Shown: positions 17,221 through 26,792, counted from the stretch's first letter. The stretch is DNA of 64,000 nt from Devosia sp. YR412 (GCF_900110945.1 NZ_FOFL01000007.1:1-64000); one strand, 5' to 3'. Notes: generated from the sequence alone by a model not told the origin. Made by a program: numbers and translations.

Positions 17221-18659
17221 GGCGTCAGTCCGTGACCAAGCAGGAATTCCATGCGCCCGAGGCCTTCGCAGTCCTGCGCACTGGAGGCAAAATGGCTTTG
17301 TGCCGCGTCATTGACGCAGCGATAGACCGGGACGGTGCCGGGCCGGGCCTCGGCATAAAGCCAGCCGGCCGTTCTCTCGCGGGCAAAGTCGGCGTCGCAG
17401 TGTCCGTCATCGGCCAGCAACTGATCGCCGGTTGCTGAGTTCGAGCATTCGGCCAGCTTGAGGCTGGCAACGCCGTCCGGTGCGCGGGTCAGCATATGGG
17501 CGACGACGGTGTCGAGACCATAGGGCTGGCGCTCGCCGGTGAGAGGGCCGGTGGAGGTGACGTAGCGCGTACCCTCGGGATCGACCCAGCGGGCGAGGGC
17601 CATGCCGACCTGCACCGGCTGCGGCGTATCCGCGAGTGTCAGCGTCACGTCCTGCTGCACCAGATAGCGGCTTTCAAAGCCTTTGCCCGGCGGCACATAG
17701 GTATAGCTCAGGATGAAATCGTCGCCGACGACATTGCTGCCGCTGGCCGGGTCGAGAATGGTTTCATAGGCGATGAGATCGCTGTCGGCCGGCCGGTTCC
17801 AGTCCGAGCCGTCGATGGTCAGCAGCGGCTCCTTGAGATCGACGAAGGACACCTTGTCCGCCGAGAGCGACAGGCGCAGGCCGCCAAACCATGGATCGGT
17901 GGCGACGGCCGCGACCCAGCTATGGTCGCGCAGATAGCCGGTGCCGATGCCGACAAAGCCGATATCGGTGGATTGGCCGCCAAGGCCCGGCTCGGTCCAG
18001 CCGCCCTCGAAATATTTGTGCCAGACGGTCGGCGCGCCGGGCTCGGCGCGGGCGATGATGGTCTGCCAGTCCGAGGCGCGCAGGCAATAGGCATAGAGAT
18101 AGCCGTCAAAGCCATCGACCATGGTGCAGTCACCCTCGCCGGTGGTGACATTGCCGCGGCCCAGGTCGGTGCCGGTGACGACGGTGCCGAGATCCGTCCA
18201 GGTCAGGCCATCGTCGGACGAGGTGGCCATGGCCATGGATTTTTCGGTGCGTCCGGCATTGTAGTCGCAATCATGTTCCTGATGCACGAGGCCAAGCAGC
18301 TCGTCGCCGGTGCGGGTCAGCGAGGTCAGCCAGCGTCCGCAATCATCGGGCGCGCCTTCGGGGCCGGGCTGCATCACCTCGCGACGCTCACCGCCCATGT
18401 CGGCCAGCGAGGCGCCGTCGATGGCATAGGTTGACCCATTGGCGCTGAAGCCACGAAACGTACCGTCCGGCAGCTTGATCGCCGTAAAGGCGGCATCCAA
18501 CTCGTCAGGGAAGGGGCCGCGCAGCACCGAAGGCGGGCCTACGCGGATCTGGATGCAATCCACGCAGATATCGCTTTGCGCATTTGCCGGCCCGGCCGCC
18601 ATCAGGACGGCCAGGGCGGCAAGCCCGGCGTGAAGCGATACGCGGTCCAGCATGCTCAA
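17217..18659 (-). CDS. Secreted propeller-like protein of the exopolysaccharide operon
   Basis: A 480-aa protein with a Sec signal peptide cut near residue 27 (PANAQSD). It contains a sialidase/BNR-like element (ATSSDDGLTWTDLG) and repeated beta-strand blocks with W and G-Y motifs, which suggests a beta-propeller. The last about 40 residues (VPVYRCVNDAAQSHFAS, then LGRMEFLLG) resemble the DUF5648-type C-terminal repeat of secreted enzymes. Catalytic residues cannot be assigned. It overlaps both neighbours by 4 bp, so it is cotranslated with the polymerase and the initiating transferase; it may trim, bind or modify the exported glycan. That role is inference. Confidence 0.75.
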   Translation of the reverse strand: MSMLDRVSLHAGLAALAVLMAAGPANAQSDICVDCIQIRVGPPSVLRGPFPDELDAAFTAIKLPDGTFRGFSANGSTYAIDGASLADMGGERREVMQPGPEGAPDDCGRWLTSLTRTGDELLGLVHQEHDCDYNAGRTEKSMAMATSSDDGLTWTDLGTVVTGTDLGRGNVTTGEGDCTMVDGFDGYLYAYCLRASDWQTIIARAEPGAPTVWHKYFEGGWTEPGLGGQSTDIGFVGIGTGYLRDHSWVAAVATDPWFGGLRLSLSADKVSFVDLKEPLLTIDGSDWNRPADSDLIAYETILDPASGSNVVGDDFILSYTYVPPGKGFESRYLVQQDVTLTLADTPQPVQVGMALARWVDPEGTRYVTSTGPLTGERQPYGLDTVVAHMLTRAPDGVASLKLAECSNSATGDQLLADDGHCDADFARERTAGWLYAEARPGTVPVYRCVNDAAQSHFASSAQDCEGLGRMEFLLGHGLTP

Positions 18660-20176
18660 TACGCGTTTTCGGAATCGAACAGCCGGATCGGCGTCATCAC
18701 CAGAATGTAGACGTCGAACCAGATCGACCAGTGCTCGATATAATAGAGGTCGTGGTTCACGCGGTTCATGATCTTGTCGATCGTGTCGGTCTCGCCGCGC
18801 CAGCCATTGATCTGGGCCCAGCCGGTCATGCCGGGCTTGACGCGATGGCGGGCGAAATAGCCTTCCACGGCGTCGTAATACAGCTTGTTGTCGGCCTTGG
18901 CCTGCAGTGCATGCGGGCGGGGGCCGACGATCGACAGCTGGCCCTTGAGCACGTTGAACAGCTGCGGCAGCTCGTCGATGGAGGTCTTGCGGATGAACTT
19001 GCCGACTTTGGTGACGCGCGAGTCGCCCTTGGTCACCAGCTTTGCCGCGCCCTCGTCGAGCATATCGGTCCGCATCGAGCGGAATTTGTAGATCTTGATC
19101 AGCTCATTGTTGAAGCCATGCCGGTTCTGCATGAAGAAAACCGGGCCCTTGCTCTCGAGCTTGATGGCAATGGCCGTGGCCACCATGATCGGCGAGAGCA
19201 GGATCAGCGCGGTCAGCGCCACCACCTTGTCGAACACCCATTTGAACACCAGGTTCCAGTCCGAAATCGGCCGGTCGGCCATGTCGAACACGGCGATGTC
19301 GCCGACAAAGGAATAGGCCTTGTTGGTGAATTTGAGCTTGCTCATATGCGCCGACAGGCGAATGTCCACCGGCAGCACCCAGAGCTGGGTCAGCATGTCG
19401 AGCACGCGTTTTTCCGCCGACAGCGGCATCGAGACGATCACCAGATCGACCTTGGTGCGGCGGGCAAATTCGATCAGGTCGACCACCTTGCCGAGCTTTG
19501 GATAGCCGGCGACCATTTCAGGCGAGCGGTCGTCGATGCGATCATCGAACAGGCCGAGCAGGTTGATGTCATTGCTGGCGCTGGCGCGGATCTGTTCGAT
19601 CAGGTTTTCCGCATCCTTGCCGCCACCGACCACGACGGTGCGGCGGCGCAGGCGACCTTGCACGGTCCAGCGCTGCACCAGGGCGCGCAGGGCGAGGCGA
19701 TAGGCAACCAGCAGCACGGCGCCGCCGATGAACCAGCTGATCAACCAGACGCGGGAGAACTGGTCGCCCGCCTTGAGGAAGAATATGCCGACGGTCAGCA
19801 CCGTCATCACCAGCGTCCAGCCGACCAGCACGCGACCGACCTGAGTGAACAGGCGCCGATAGGCGGCGACGCGATGGGTGCGGGCGGCGTTGAACAGCAC
19901 ATTGGCCAGCAAAGTCGCGGCGAGGATCACCGGGATGTAGAAGGCCGGATGCCCCAGCTCGACATAATATTCGTAGATGCTATAGCCGAGCGCGGCGAGC
20001 AGCACGGCTTCCACCACCTGGGCGACGCCGGCCACCACGGCCCCGGGCACATTTCGCTCGACCGGCGCGGCGATGATGGCTTCGGCTTGCGGGGACAGCT
20101 GCCGTCCGGACTCGCCGGCAGCAGTCTGCTTGGACACGTGGTCCAGCACGGCCTGCTTGGGGTCAACTCGATACAT
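18656..20176 (-). CDS. Undecaprenyl-phosphate glucose phosphotransferase (WcaJ/ExoY type)
   Basis: Initiating enzyme of exopolysaccharide repeat-unit assembly, moving a hexose-1-phosphate to undecaprenyl phosphate at the inner membrane. The 506-aa chain has several N-terminal membrane helices (about 55-175), a nucleotide-binding-like central domain (RTVVVGGGKDAENLIEQI) and the C-terminal transferase domain: KFRSMRTDM, TSIDELPQLFNVLKGQLS, IVGPRPH, RHRVKPGMTGWAQ. I start at ATG 20176; the frame is open to GTG 20218, but neither start has a strong ribosome site. It overlaps the propeller-like gene by 4 bp. Confidence 0.92.
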   Translation of the reverse strand: MYRVDPKQAVLDHVSKQTAAGESGRQLSPQAEAIIAAPVERNVPGAVVAGVAQVVEAVLLAALGYSIYEYYVELGHPAFYIPVILAATLLANVLFNAARTHRVAAYRRLFTQVGRVLVGWTLVMTVLTVGIFFLKAGDQFSRVWLISWFIGGAVLLVAYRLALRALVQRWTVQGRLRRRTVVVGGGKDAENLIEQIRASASNDINLLGLFDDRIDDRSPEMVAGYPKLGKVVDLIEFARRTKVDLVIVSMPLSAEKRVLDMLTQLWVLPVDIRLSAHMSKLKFTNKAYSFVGDIAVFDMADRPISDWNLVFKWVFDKVVALTALILLSPIMVATAIAIKLESKGPVFFMQNRHGFNNELIKIYKFRSMRTDMLDEGAAKLVTKGDSRVTKVGKFIRKTSIDELPQLFNVLKGQLSIVGPRPHALQAKADNKLYYDAVEGYFARHRVKPGMTGWAQINGWRGETDTIDKIMNRVNHDLYYIEHWSIWFDVYILVMTPIRLFDSENAY

Positions 20177-20248
20177 GGGACGCTTTCGCCAGGAAATTCT
20201 GGCGCCCATTGTCGCCACAAGGCGTTTAAAACCGGTGAAGTTGGCCGC

Positions 20249-21382
20249 TTAAGCTCTAGTCATTACCGCGTGATAGAGCGCCTCGATACTGTCCGTCATC
20301 GTGGCCAGCGAGAAGTGGCTTTCGATATGGGCCAGACGCGCCAGCATCTCGGCATGGGTGGTCTCGGGATTGTCCAGCGCCGCCATCATCGCCATGCGCA
20401 GGGCATCGGCATCACCGGCTGGGACGAGGCTCTTGGCGGTGGGCCCGAAGATCTCTGGAATCCCGCCGACATTAGTGGCGATCACCGGCAATTGGGCCGC
20501 GGCCGCTTCGAGCACCACATAGGGCAGCGATTCTGCACGCGACGGCACCACGGCAATGCGGCCCTTGGCAAAGGTCGGCCGCGCCGGCTGCGCCCCCAAG
20601 AGGGTGACGCGGGACGTCAGACCAAGCCGGGCAATCTGGGCTTCCAGCTCGCCGCGGCTGGCGCCATCGCCGGCCATCACCAGCATGGCCGGCCTGCCAT
20701 CCGGCCGCGTCACGCCGGCCAGCGAGTCGATCAAAACGTGAATGCCCTTGAGATCGCGCAATTCGCCGACAAACACGAAATCTGCCGCATCGGGCGCATG
20801 TTGGACCGGCACGAATTCATCCGGCGCCAGACCGTTGTGGATCACCTGCACCGGGCAGGTGGGCGCGCCAATCAGCGCCGAATAGGTGGTCTGCGCATAG
20901 GCGCTTTCGAAGATGATCGCACCGGTCTGCGCCATCAGGGCGCGTTCGAGCATGTGAAAGATGCGGCCCGATGTGGAGCTTTTGGAAAAATGCAGCACCC
21001 CGCCATGCGGCGTATAGAGCGCCGAAGCCGTGCTGCCGCTCAGCCTTGCCAGTCGGGCATAGAAGCCGCCCTTGGCGCCGTGGCCATGCAGGATGTCGAT
21101 GCTGAGCGATTTGGCCAGCTTGCGCACGCCGAACGGCGTCTCGAGATCGCCGCTCCCCAGCACGCGCGGCATGGCAAAGCGGTGAATACCGAGGCTGGCA
21201 TGCGGCAAGAGCGCCGTCAGCTTTTCTTCGGTCTGGGCGTCATTAGCGAGGCTATCGACCACGAGGCCGACGCTATGCCCGCGGGCGGAAAGCTCGCGGG
21301 TCAGGTCGGCAACATGGCGGAACAGTCCGCCAACCGGCGCCCGCATCACCTGCAGGATACGCAGCCGCGGCCCTGCCGGCAT
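20249..21382 (-). CDS. Glycosyltransferase family 4
   Basis: A 377-aa GT-B fold transferase. The N-terminal acceptor domain begins LRILQVMRAPVGGLFRHV; the C-terminal donor domain has FVFVGELRDLKGIHVLIDSL, VTLLGAQP and the E-x7-E signature in VPSRAESLPYVVLEAAA, followed by PVIATNVGGIPEI. It should add a sugar from a nucleotide-activated donor to the lipid-linked intermediate in the cytoplasm. The gene follows the export-lipoprotein gene by 1 bp and belongs to the same operon. It is the only GT in this locus, so either the repeat unit is short or other GTs lie elsewhere. Confidence 0.92.
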   Translation of the reverse strand: MPAGPRLRILQVMRAPVGGLFRHVADLTRELSARGHSVGLVVDSLANDAQTEEKLTALLPHASLGIHRFAMPRVLGSGDLETPFGVRKLAKSLSIDILHGHGAKGGFYARLARLSGSTASALYTPHGGVLHFSKSSTSGRIFHMLERALMAQTGAIIFESAYAQTTYSALIGAPTCPVQVIHNGLAPDEFVPVQHAPDAADFVFVGELRDLKGIHVLIDSLAGVTRPDGRPAMLVMAGDGASRGELEAQIARLGLTSRVTLLGAQPARPTFAKGRIAVVPSRAESLPYVVLEAAAAQLPVIATNVGGIPEIFGPTAKSLVPAGDADALRMAMMAALDNPETTHAEMLARLAHIESHFSLATMTDSIEALYHAVMTRA

Positions 21383-21383
21383 A

Positions 21384-21935
21384 TTAGAACCAGCGCTCGA
21401 GAATGACGACGGTGTCGCCCGGATAGATCGGGAAATCGAGATCCACAGTGCCCTTGACCATCTGGTCGCCCTGGCGGCGATAGACCACGGCGCGATTGCG
21501 GTCGGCGGTCTCGGAGAAGCCGCCCGAGGTGCTGATCGCGGCGCGAACGGTCATGCCATAGACATATTGGAACTGGCCGGCATTCTTGATTTCGCCCTGG
21601 ATGAAGAAGGGCCGGTATTCGGCCACTTCCACCGCGACATTGGGATTGCGCATATAGCCATTGGACAGCGCGGCAGCGACGCGGCCGGCCGCCACATTGG
21701 TCGTCGTGCCGCGCACCTGCACGGGCCCGACCAGTGGAAAGGCGATCGCGCCAGCATCATCGACCCGGTAGGTATTGGTAAGTTCGGTATCGCCATAGAC
21801 GCTGACCCGCAGCGCGTCGCCGGTATCGAGTTGGTAGGGCCCCTTGGTCTCGACGAGGTAGGCGGCGGGCCGTGTCGTGCTGCATGCCGCAAGCGGGACG
21901 ACCAAAGCCAGGGCAAGAAGGGGGAGCCAGCGCAT
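21384..21935 (-). CDS. Polysaccharide export lipoprotein (OPX, short Wza-like)
   Basis: A 183-aa outer-membrane export protein. The lipobox LAAC at about residues 15-18 gives a lipid-modified cysteine. A Poly_export domain follows (YQLDTGDALRVSVYGDTEL, then DAGAIAFPLVGPVQV) and a SLBB segment (YRPFFIQGEIKNAGQFQYVYGMTV). It is much shorter than Wza (about 380 aa) and lacks the C-terminal outer-membrane helix, as do rhizobial ExoF-like and GumB-like proteins. First gene of the minus-strand operon, divergent from the Wzc-like gene across 146 bp. Confidence 0.92.
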   Translation of the reverse strand: MRWLPLLALALVVPLAACSTTRPAAYLVETKGPYQLDTGDALRVSVYGDTELTNTYRVDDAGAIAFPLVGPVQVRGTTTNVAAGRVAAALSNGYMRNPNVAVEVAEYRPFFIQGEIKNAGQFQYVYGMTVRAAISTSGGFSETADRNRAVVYRRQGDQMVKGTVDLDFPIYPGDTVVILERWF

Positions 21936-22081
21936 GTTACTCTCGGGGCACTTTTACAATGGCTCCAGTGTCTCCGGTCTTGGTTAATAAAGCCCTTCTC
22001 AGTCCTTTGCCGCCCGGCGCGCCGTTTACGAAATGCTTACTACGACGTGACAATAAATCAGGTGGCAATTGAGGAATGACA

Positions 22082-24352
22082 ATGACCTATGAGTCGCCAG
22101 AAGCGCAGGAAGCGCGGATCGACGTCGCCGCCATGTTGCGGGGCGTTGTGCAGCGCTTGCCACGGATATTGCTGGTCACACTGGCACTACTCGCGGCGAC
22201 CTTTGTGCTGCTGATGTTCGTGCCGCGGACCTATGACTCATCGGCGACCATCCTGGTCGAGCCGCGTGGCAACGTCTATTCCCGCGCCATCAACGAGCAG
22301 GCGCCGTCGCTCTCGGGTGGTGAGGCCGGCGTGGTCTCCAGTCAGATGGGTCTGATCCGCTCGCGCGACACCCTGCTCAAGGTCATCGACCAGCTCGACC
22401 TGCGCTCCGTTCCCGAATTCAACGGCGCCAGCGGCGGCTTTTCGCCGATGAGCCTGGTGAGCCGCATGCTCGGCCGTGGCGCCTCGACGCCGGTCAGCAT
22501 AGACGAAACCGTGCTCAATGCCCTCTACGAGCGCCTCAATGTCGCTCAGGACAAAGATTCCCGCCTGATCGTGGTGACGGTCAGCTCCACCGATCCGGAC
22601 CTCGCTGCCGAAATCGCCAATGCCGTAGCCAATGCGCACGTCGCCCGCCGTGCCGAACTGTCACTGTCCGATACGGCCGAAGCCTCGTCCTGGCTGGCCG
22701 ACGAAATCGCCAAGCTGCGCGTCACGGTGACCGAAGCCGAGACCGCCGTCGCCAATTTCAAGGTCGACAATGACCTGTTCATCGGCTCCAACAATACCAG
22801 CCTTGCCGACCAGCAGCTCTCCACCATCGCCAGCCAGATCAGTGCAGCACAGGAGCGCAAGAGCACGGCCGAGTCCAAGGCCGCTCTGATCCGCGGCATG
22901 ATTGATCGCGGCCAGTCCATCGAAGGCGTCGCCGACGTCCGCGACTCCGCCGTCATCCTGCAGCTGACCCAGGAAAAAGCCCGCCTGCAGGGCGAAAAGG
23001 CCCAGCGTTCGGCTACGCTTCTGGCCAATCACCCGACCGTGCAGGCGCTGACCGCCCAGATCGCCGAGCTCGACAACCAGATCACCATCGAGGGCCGTGG
23101 CGTCGCCAACGCCCTCGATGCGCAGGCCCAGATCGAAGCCGGTATCGAGGCGTCGCTGCAGGCCGACCTGACCCGTGCCAAGTCGTCATCCTCCACGGTG
23201 ACCCAGGATACCGTCACCCTCGATGCGCTGGAGCGCGAAGCCACCGCACAGCGCAATCTGCTCGAAGGCTATCTGCAGCGCTATAGCGAAGCCGTGTCGC
23301 GCACAGACTCCAATTCGGCGCTGCCCGACGTGCGCGTCGTCAGCGTTGCCGCGCCCTCCGTGACGCCGGCATCGCCCAAGGTCACGCTGATGCTGATCGC
23401 AGTCGGCTTCGTCTCGGTGGCTGTCCAGATCGGCATCGTCATCTTCGGCGAACTGATGTCCGGCCGCGCCATGGTGCGTGTCGAACGTCCGCAGGACGAG
23501 CTCGAAGAAGAGCTTTATGCCGATGACGAACTCGTCGCCGAAGACACTGCGGACTATCAGGATGCCGAGCCTGTCGTCGTCGCCGTGGTGTCCGATATCG
23601 AGCCGGTCCATGTCGCGCCAGAGCCGGTTGAAGAACCCGTCGCCGCCGCCCCCGCAGCCGAACGCCAGCCGGCGCTGCAGCGCTTCCGCCAGGCCTTTGC
23701 CCGCTCGGCCAAGACTGAAGCTGTCGAAAGCACCGAGAGCGCTGCTCCGACGACCACGGTGTTCGAGCACATGGCGCCGCCACCGGCACCCGCACGTCCC
23801 TCCATCGGCCTCGTGCGGCTGGCTGACCTTGCCTCCGATCTCGTGCTGGGCCGCACCCATCTCGTGGTCCTGGCCGCGCACAATGCCAATGCCGATTGTG
23901 AAATCCTGGCCGAACAGCTGATCGACGACGCCCTGGCGCGCGGCCTCAGCGTTGCCCTGATCGATGCCGGCAGTGCCCGCCCGGGTGATGCAGCCGGCCT
24001 CACCGACCTCAGCACCGATGCCGCCAGCTTTGGGGACGTGGTGCACAAGTCGGCCGACAACAGCTTTGCCGAAGTACCATGGGGCAGGGCGCGTGCCATT
24101 TCGCGCAGCTCGGTCAAGCCGCTGACCCTGGTCGAAGCTTTGGGCGACATCTACGAAGTCGTGGTGCTGATGACCGGTCGGGTCGGCATGACCTCCAGCC
24201 TGCCGTTCTTTGATGGCCTCGATGGACGCCTCGTGCTGGTCGCCGGGCCGGAGGACGACCTCAACGCCGTCGCCCAGACTCGCCAGCTGCTGCTCGATGC
24301 CGGTTTCGAGCGCTGCGAAGTGGCCGCTGCTCCCGCCCGCGTCGCCGCCTGA
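22082..24352 (+). CDS. Wzc/ExoP-like polysaccharide copolymerase with degenerate kinase domain
   Basis: A 756-aa inner-membrane protein. It has an N-terminal Wzz domain, membrane helix 1 at about 31-50, a long periplasmic coiled coil (about 180-420), the PxxP-like segment SVTPASPKVTLMLIAVG before helix 2 (about 440-460), and an acidic, proline-rich linker. The C-terminal 160 residues resemble a BY-kinase (LIDAGSARPG matches Walker A-prime), but the Walker A loop is missing: residues about 597-615 read LVVLAAHNANADCE where GxGKS/T is expected, and there is no C-terminal tyrosine cluster. ATG 22082 has GAGG 7 nt upstream and is preferred over ATG 22076. It controls chain length and links to the OPX protein. 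Confidence 0.9.
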   Translation: MTYESPEAQEARIDVAAMLRGVVQRLPRILLVTLALLAATFVLLMFVPRTYDSSATILVEPRGNVYSRAINEQAPSLSGGEAGVVSSQMGLIRSRDTLLKVIDQLDLRSVPEFNGASGGFSPMSLVSRMLGRGASTPVSIDETVLNALYERLNVAQDKDSRLIVVTVSSTDPDLAAEIANAVANAHVARRAELSLSDTAEASSWLADEIAKLRVTVTEAETAVANFKVDNDLFIGSNNTSLADQQLSTIASQISAAQERKSTAESKAALIRGMIDRGQSIEGVADVRDSAVILQLTQEKARLQGEKAQRSATLLANHPTVQALTAQIAELDNQITIEGRGVANALDAQAQIEAGIEASLQADLTRAKSSSSTVTQDTVTLDALEREATAQRNLLEGYLQRYSEAVSRTDSNSALPDVRVVSVAAPSVTPASPKVTLMLIAVGFVSVAVQIGIVIFGELMSGRAMVRVERPQDELEEELYADDELVAEDTADYQDAEPVVVAVVSDIEPVHVAPEPVEEPVAAAPAAERQPALQRFRQAFARSAKTEAVESTESAAPTTTVFEHMAPPPAPARPSIGLVRLADLASDLVLGRTHLVVLAAHNANADCEILAEQLIDDALARGLSVALIDAGSARPGDAAGLTDLSTDAASFGDVVHKSADNSFAEVPWGRARAISRSSVKPLTLVEALGDIYEVVVLMTGRVGMTSSLPFFDGLDGRLVLVAGPEDDLNAVAQTRQLLLDAGFERCEVAAAPARVAA

Positions 24353-24363
24353 CGGATCCTGCC

Positions 24364-25404
24364 ATGTCGCTGAAATATACCGCCATACGGGCCATGTTCG
24401 AGGCCCTGTGGCTATCGCGACTGCCGCAGTTGATCCGTACGCTTTCCGCCTCGCGCGGGGTGATCTTCACCCTGCACCGGGTCCTGCCCGACGAGCCCGA
24501 AGACTTTTCGCCCAATGCGATCCTGCAGGTAACGCCGGACTTTCTCGACTATGTCATCGAGCGGGTGCGCGAGCTGGGCCTCGATATCGTGACGCTGGAC
24601 GAAGCGCTGGAGCGCCTTGCCGCCGCCGAACCCACGCGGCAGTTCATCGTCCTGACCTTCGACGACGCCTATAAGGACAACCTGCAATATGCGCTGCCGA
24701 TCCTGCGCCGCCATGAAGCGCCCTTTACCCTCTATGTGCCGACGGCACTGGTCGATGGCGTCGGCGAACTGTGGTGGCAGGCCATCGAGGACATTATCGC
24801 CCGCCAGGACGCCATAGCCCTGAGTTCAGACGGCCAGACCGACTATGTCGACACCCGCACCACGGCGCAAAAAAATGCCGCCTATGACACGCTCTACTGG
24901 CAGATGCGCAAAATGCCAGAACCCGAGCGCGTCACCCTGGTGCGCAGCTTTGCCGCCTCTTACGGCTATGACCTCGACAAGCAATGCCGCGACCTGATCA
25001 TGGACTGGCAGGAGCTGCGCCTGTTCGCCGGCGAACCGCTCTGCACCATCGGCGCCCATACCGTGCATCATTACGAATTGGCCAAGCTGCCGCTGGAGCA
25101 GGCGCGGAACGAAATCGCCCAATCGGCCGATATTCTCACTGCCCAGTTCGGCCAGCGCCCGGCACATTTCTCATACCCGCTGGGCGGACCGCTGTCGGCC
25201 GGACACCGCGAATATGCACTGGCAAAGGAATTGGGCTTCAGGTCAGCCGTTACCACAAAGCCGGGCGGACTTTACGCCCATCATGCGTCAACGCCGCATG
25301 CCCTGCCGCGCGTCTCGCTCAACGGTTACTTCCAGTCCCGCCGCTATGTCGATGTTTTCACGACAGGCGCGATCTTTTCGGTGATGGGAAAGCTCACTGG
25401 GTAA
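24364..25404 (+). CDS. Polysaccharide deacetylase (NodB domain)
   Basis: A 346-aa carbohydrate esterase 4-type protein. Motif 1 LTFDDAY supplies the base and metal aspartates, and motif 2 TIGAHTVHH supplies the metal histidines. No signal peptide is evident; a hydrophobic or basic N-terminus (MFEALWLSRLPQLI) could be a membrane anchor, and many polysaccharide-locus members act in the cytoplasm on lipid-linked intermediates. It starts 11 bp after the copolymerase stop, in the same operon. It probably removes N- or O-acetyl groups from the exopolysaccharide or its precursor. Confidence 0.88.
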   Translation: MSLKYTAIRAMFEALWLSRLPQLIRTLSASRGVIFTLHRVLPDEPEDFSPNAILQVTPDFLDYVIERVRELGLDIVTLDEALERLAAAEPTRQFIVLTFDDAYKDNLQYALPILRRHEAPFTLYVPTALVDGVGELWWQAIEDIIARQDAIALSSDGQTDYVDTRTTAQKNAAYDTLYWQMRKMPEPERVTLVRSFAASYGYDLDKQCRDLIMDWQELRLFAGEPLCTIGAHTVHHYELAKLPLEQARNEIAQSADILTAQFGQRPAHFSYPLGGPLSAGHREYALAKELGFRSAVTTKPGGLYAHHASTPHALPRVSLNGYFQSRRYVDVFTTGAIFSVMGKLTG

Positions 25405-25611
25405 TCAGGCGTCTGGCTTGGCCATCCAGCGAATGATGGCCATGGCCGGATAAAGCCAGCCCATGCCCGCGACGATGAAATAGGGCATCAGGATCCAGAT
25501 CGGCAGGTCGGGCGGAAACGCCAGATAGACCGAGGTGAACACCGACAGCCAGGCAATGATCGAGCCGAGGATCAACAAGATTCCGAGAGCTTTGCGGTTA
25601 CGCTGGGTCAT
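25405..25611 (-). CDS. DUF2842 small membrane protein
   Basis: A 68-aa protein with two membrane helices (about 9-31 and 39-61) and a short basic N-terminus. Length, helix spacing and the FPPDLPIWI-PYFIVAGMGWLYPAMAIIRWM sequence match the alphaproteobacterial DUF2842 family, which is often found next to the heme A synthase gene. Function unknown. It is convergent with the deacetylase, their stops touching, and divergent from ctaA across 76 bp. Confidence 0.85.
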   Translation of the reverse strand: MTQRNRKALGILLILGSIIAWLSVFTSVYLAFPPDLPIWILMPYFIVAGMGWLYPAMAIIRWMAKPDA

Positions 25612-25687
25612 GTGGCATCGCGGCTATTGCAGGGGCGGTTGCGGGGGAATACCACTCCCGGCCACTGACCGACACCGGGAAATCACC

Positions 25688-26752
25688 GTGACCACCGCCC
25701 AAAACGCCGCACTGAGCGAAACCCGCATCGCCAATGACCGCCTCCGGCCCGTGCGCATCTGGCTCTATGGCATGGCCGCTTTCGTGCTGTTGATGGTGGT
25801 GGTCGGCGGCATTACCCGCCTCACCGAATCCGGCCTCTCGATCACCAGCTGGAAGCCGATCTCCGGCACCATCCCGCCGCTCAATGACGCCCAGTGGCAG
25901 GCCGAGTTCGAGGCCTATCAGCAGATCCCGCAGTATACGGTCAACAATAGCTGGATGTCGCTGGACGACTTCAAATACATCTTCTTCTGGGAATATCTGC
26001 ACCGCCTGCTGGGCCGCATCCTCGGCGTGCTGTTCGCCATTCCCTTCGTGGTCTTCCTCGTCCAGAAGCGCTTTACCGCGCAGTTGGCCTGGCCCTTGTT
26101 CGGCCTCTTCATTCTCGGCGGCTTCCAGGGTGTGCTCGGCTGGTGGATGGTCTCATCCGGCCTGACCGAATTGACCTCGGTCTCGCAATACCGCCTCGCC
26201 GCCCACCTGACCGCCGCCTCGCTGCTGTTCATCGCCCTGATCTATGTGCCGCGCTCGCTCGATCCCGGCCGGGTCACCGGCTTCGTCACCGGGCAGAACC
26301 TCGCCTCGGCCAGCATCCTGCTGGTGCTGATTATCCTCCAGATCGGGGCAGGGGGCTTCGTTGCCGGCCTCGATGCCGGCATGGGCTACAACACCTGGCC
26401 GCTGATGGATGGTGCCATGGTGCCCGATGGCATGGGCGTCATGCAGCCCTTCTGGCGGAATCTTTTCGAAAACAACCTCACCGTGCAGTTCGTCCATCGC
26501 ACCATTGCCTATCTGATTACCGCCTATGTGGCCGTCCTGCTCTGGCAGCAGCGCGCCATGGGTGGCTTCAAGCATGTGCATGGCTGGCTGCCGCGCATCG
26601 GCATCCTGGTTCTGCTGCAGGTCGTCCTCGGCATCATGACGCTGTTGCACGCCGTGCCGATCTCGCTGGCCGTCGGCCACCAAGCGCTGGCCTTCATGCT
26701 GGCCGGCACCGTCATGGCCTATATCGCCGACTTGCGCCGGGCACGGGAATAG
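25688..26752 (+). CDS. ctaA: Heme A synthase (COX15/CtaA)
   Basis: A 354-aa inner-membrane enzyme that oxidises the methyl group of heme O to make heme A for cytochrome aa3 oxidase. Eight membrane helices are visible. Signature segments are VVVGGITRLTESGLSITSWKP, the first heme histidine region EYLHRLLGR, LAAHLTAASLLF, then FVHRTIAYLI and VGHQALAFML. The start is GTG 25688, which gives the usual N-terminus and has GGGAAA upstream; the longer frame from 25535 is antisense to DUF2842. Followed by a very small membrane-protein gene. Confidence 0.95.
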   Translation: MTTAQNAALSETRIANDRLRPVRIWLYGMAAFVLLMVVVGGITRLTESGLSITSWKPISGTIPPLNDAQWQAEFEAYQQIPQYTVNNSWMSLDDFKYIFFWEYLHRLLGRILGVLFAIPFVVFLVQKRFTAQLAWPLFGLFILGGFQGVLGWWMVSSGLTELTSVSQYRLAAHLTAASLLFIALIYVPRSLDPGRVTGFVTGQNLASASILLVLIILQIGAGGFVAGLDAGMGYNTWPLMDGAMVPDGMGVMQPFWRNLFENNLTVQFVHRTIAYLITAYVAVLLWQQRAMGGFKHVHGWLPRIGILVLLQVVLGIMTLLHAVPISLAVGHQALAFMLAGTVMAYIADLRRARE

Positions 26753-26792
26753 AATTTGCTGCTTCGGGCGCAGGGAGGCAGCGATCACGACC

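Noticed and set aside
18584..21406. A 940-codon open frame on the plus strand
   Set aside because: It lies antisense to the phosphoglycosyltransferase and GT4 genes, whose motifs are unmistakable. Its product is rich in H, R, G, Q and D without any domain, as expected from the complement of GC-rich coding DNA.
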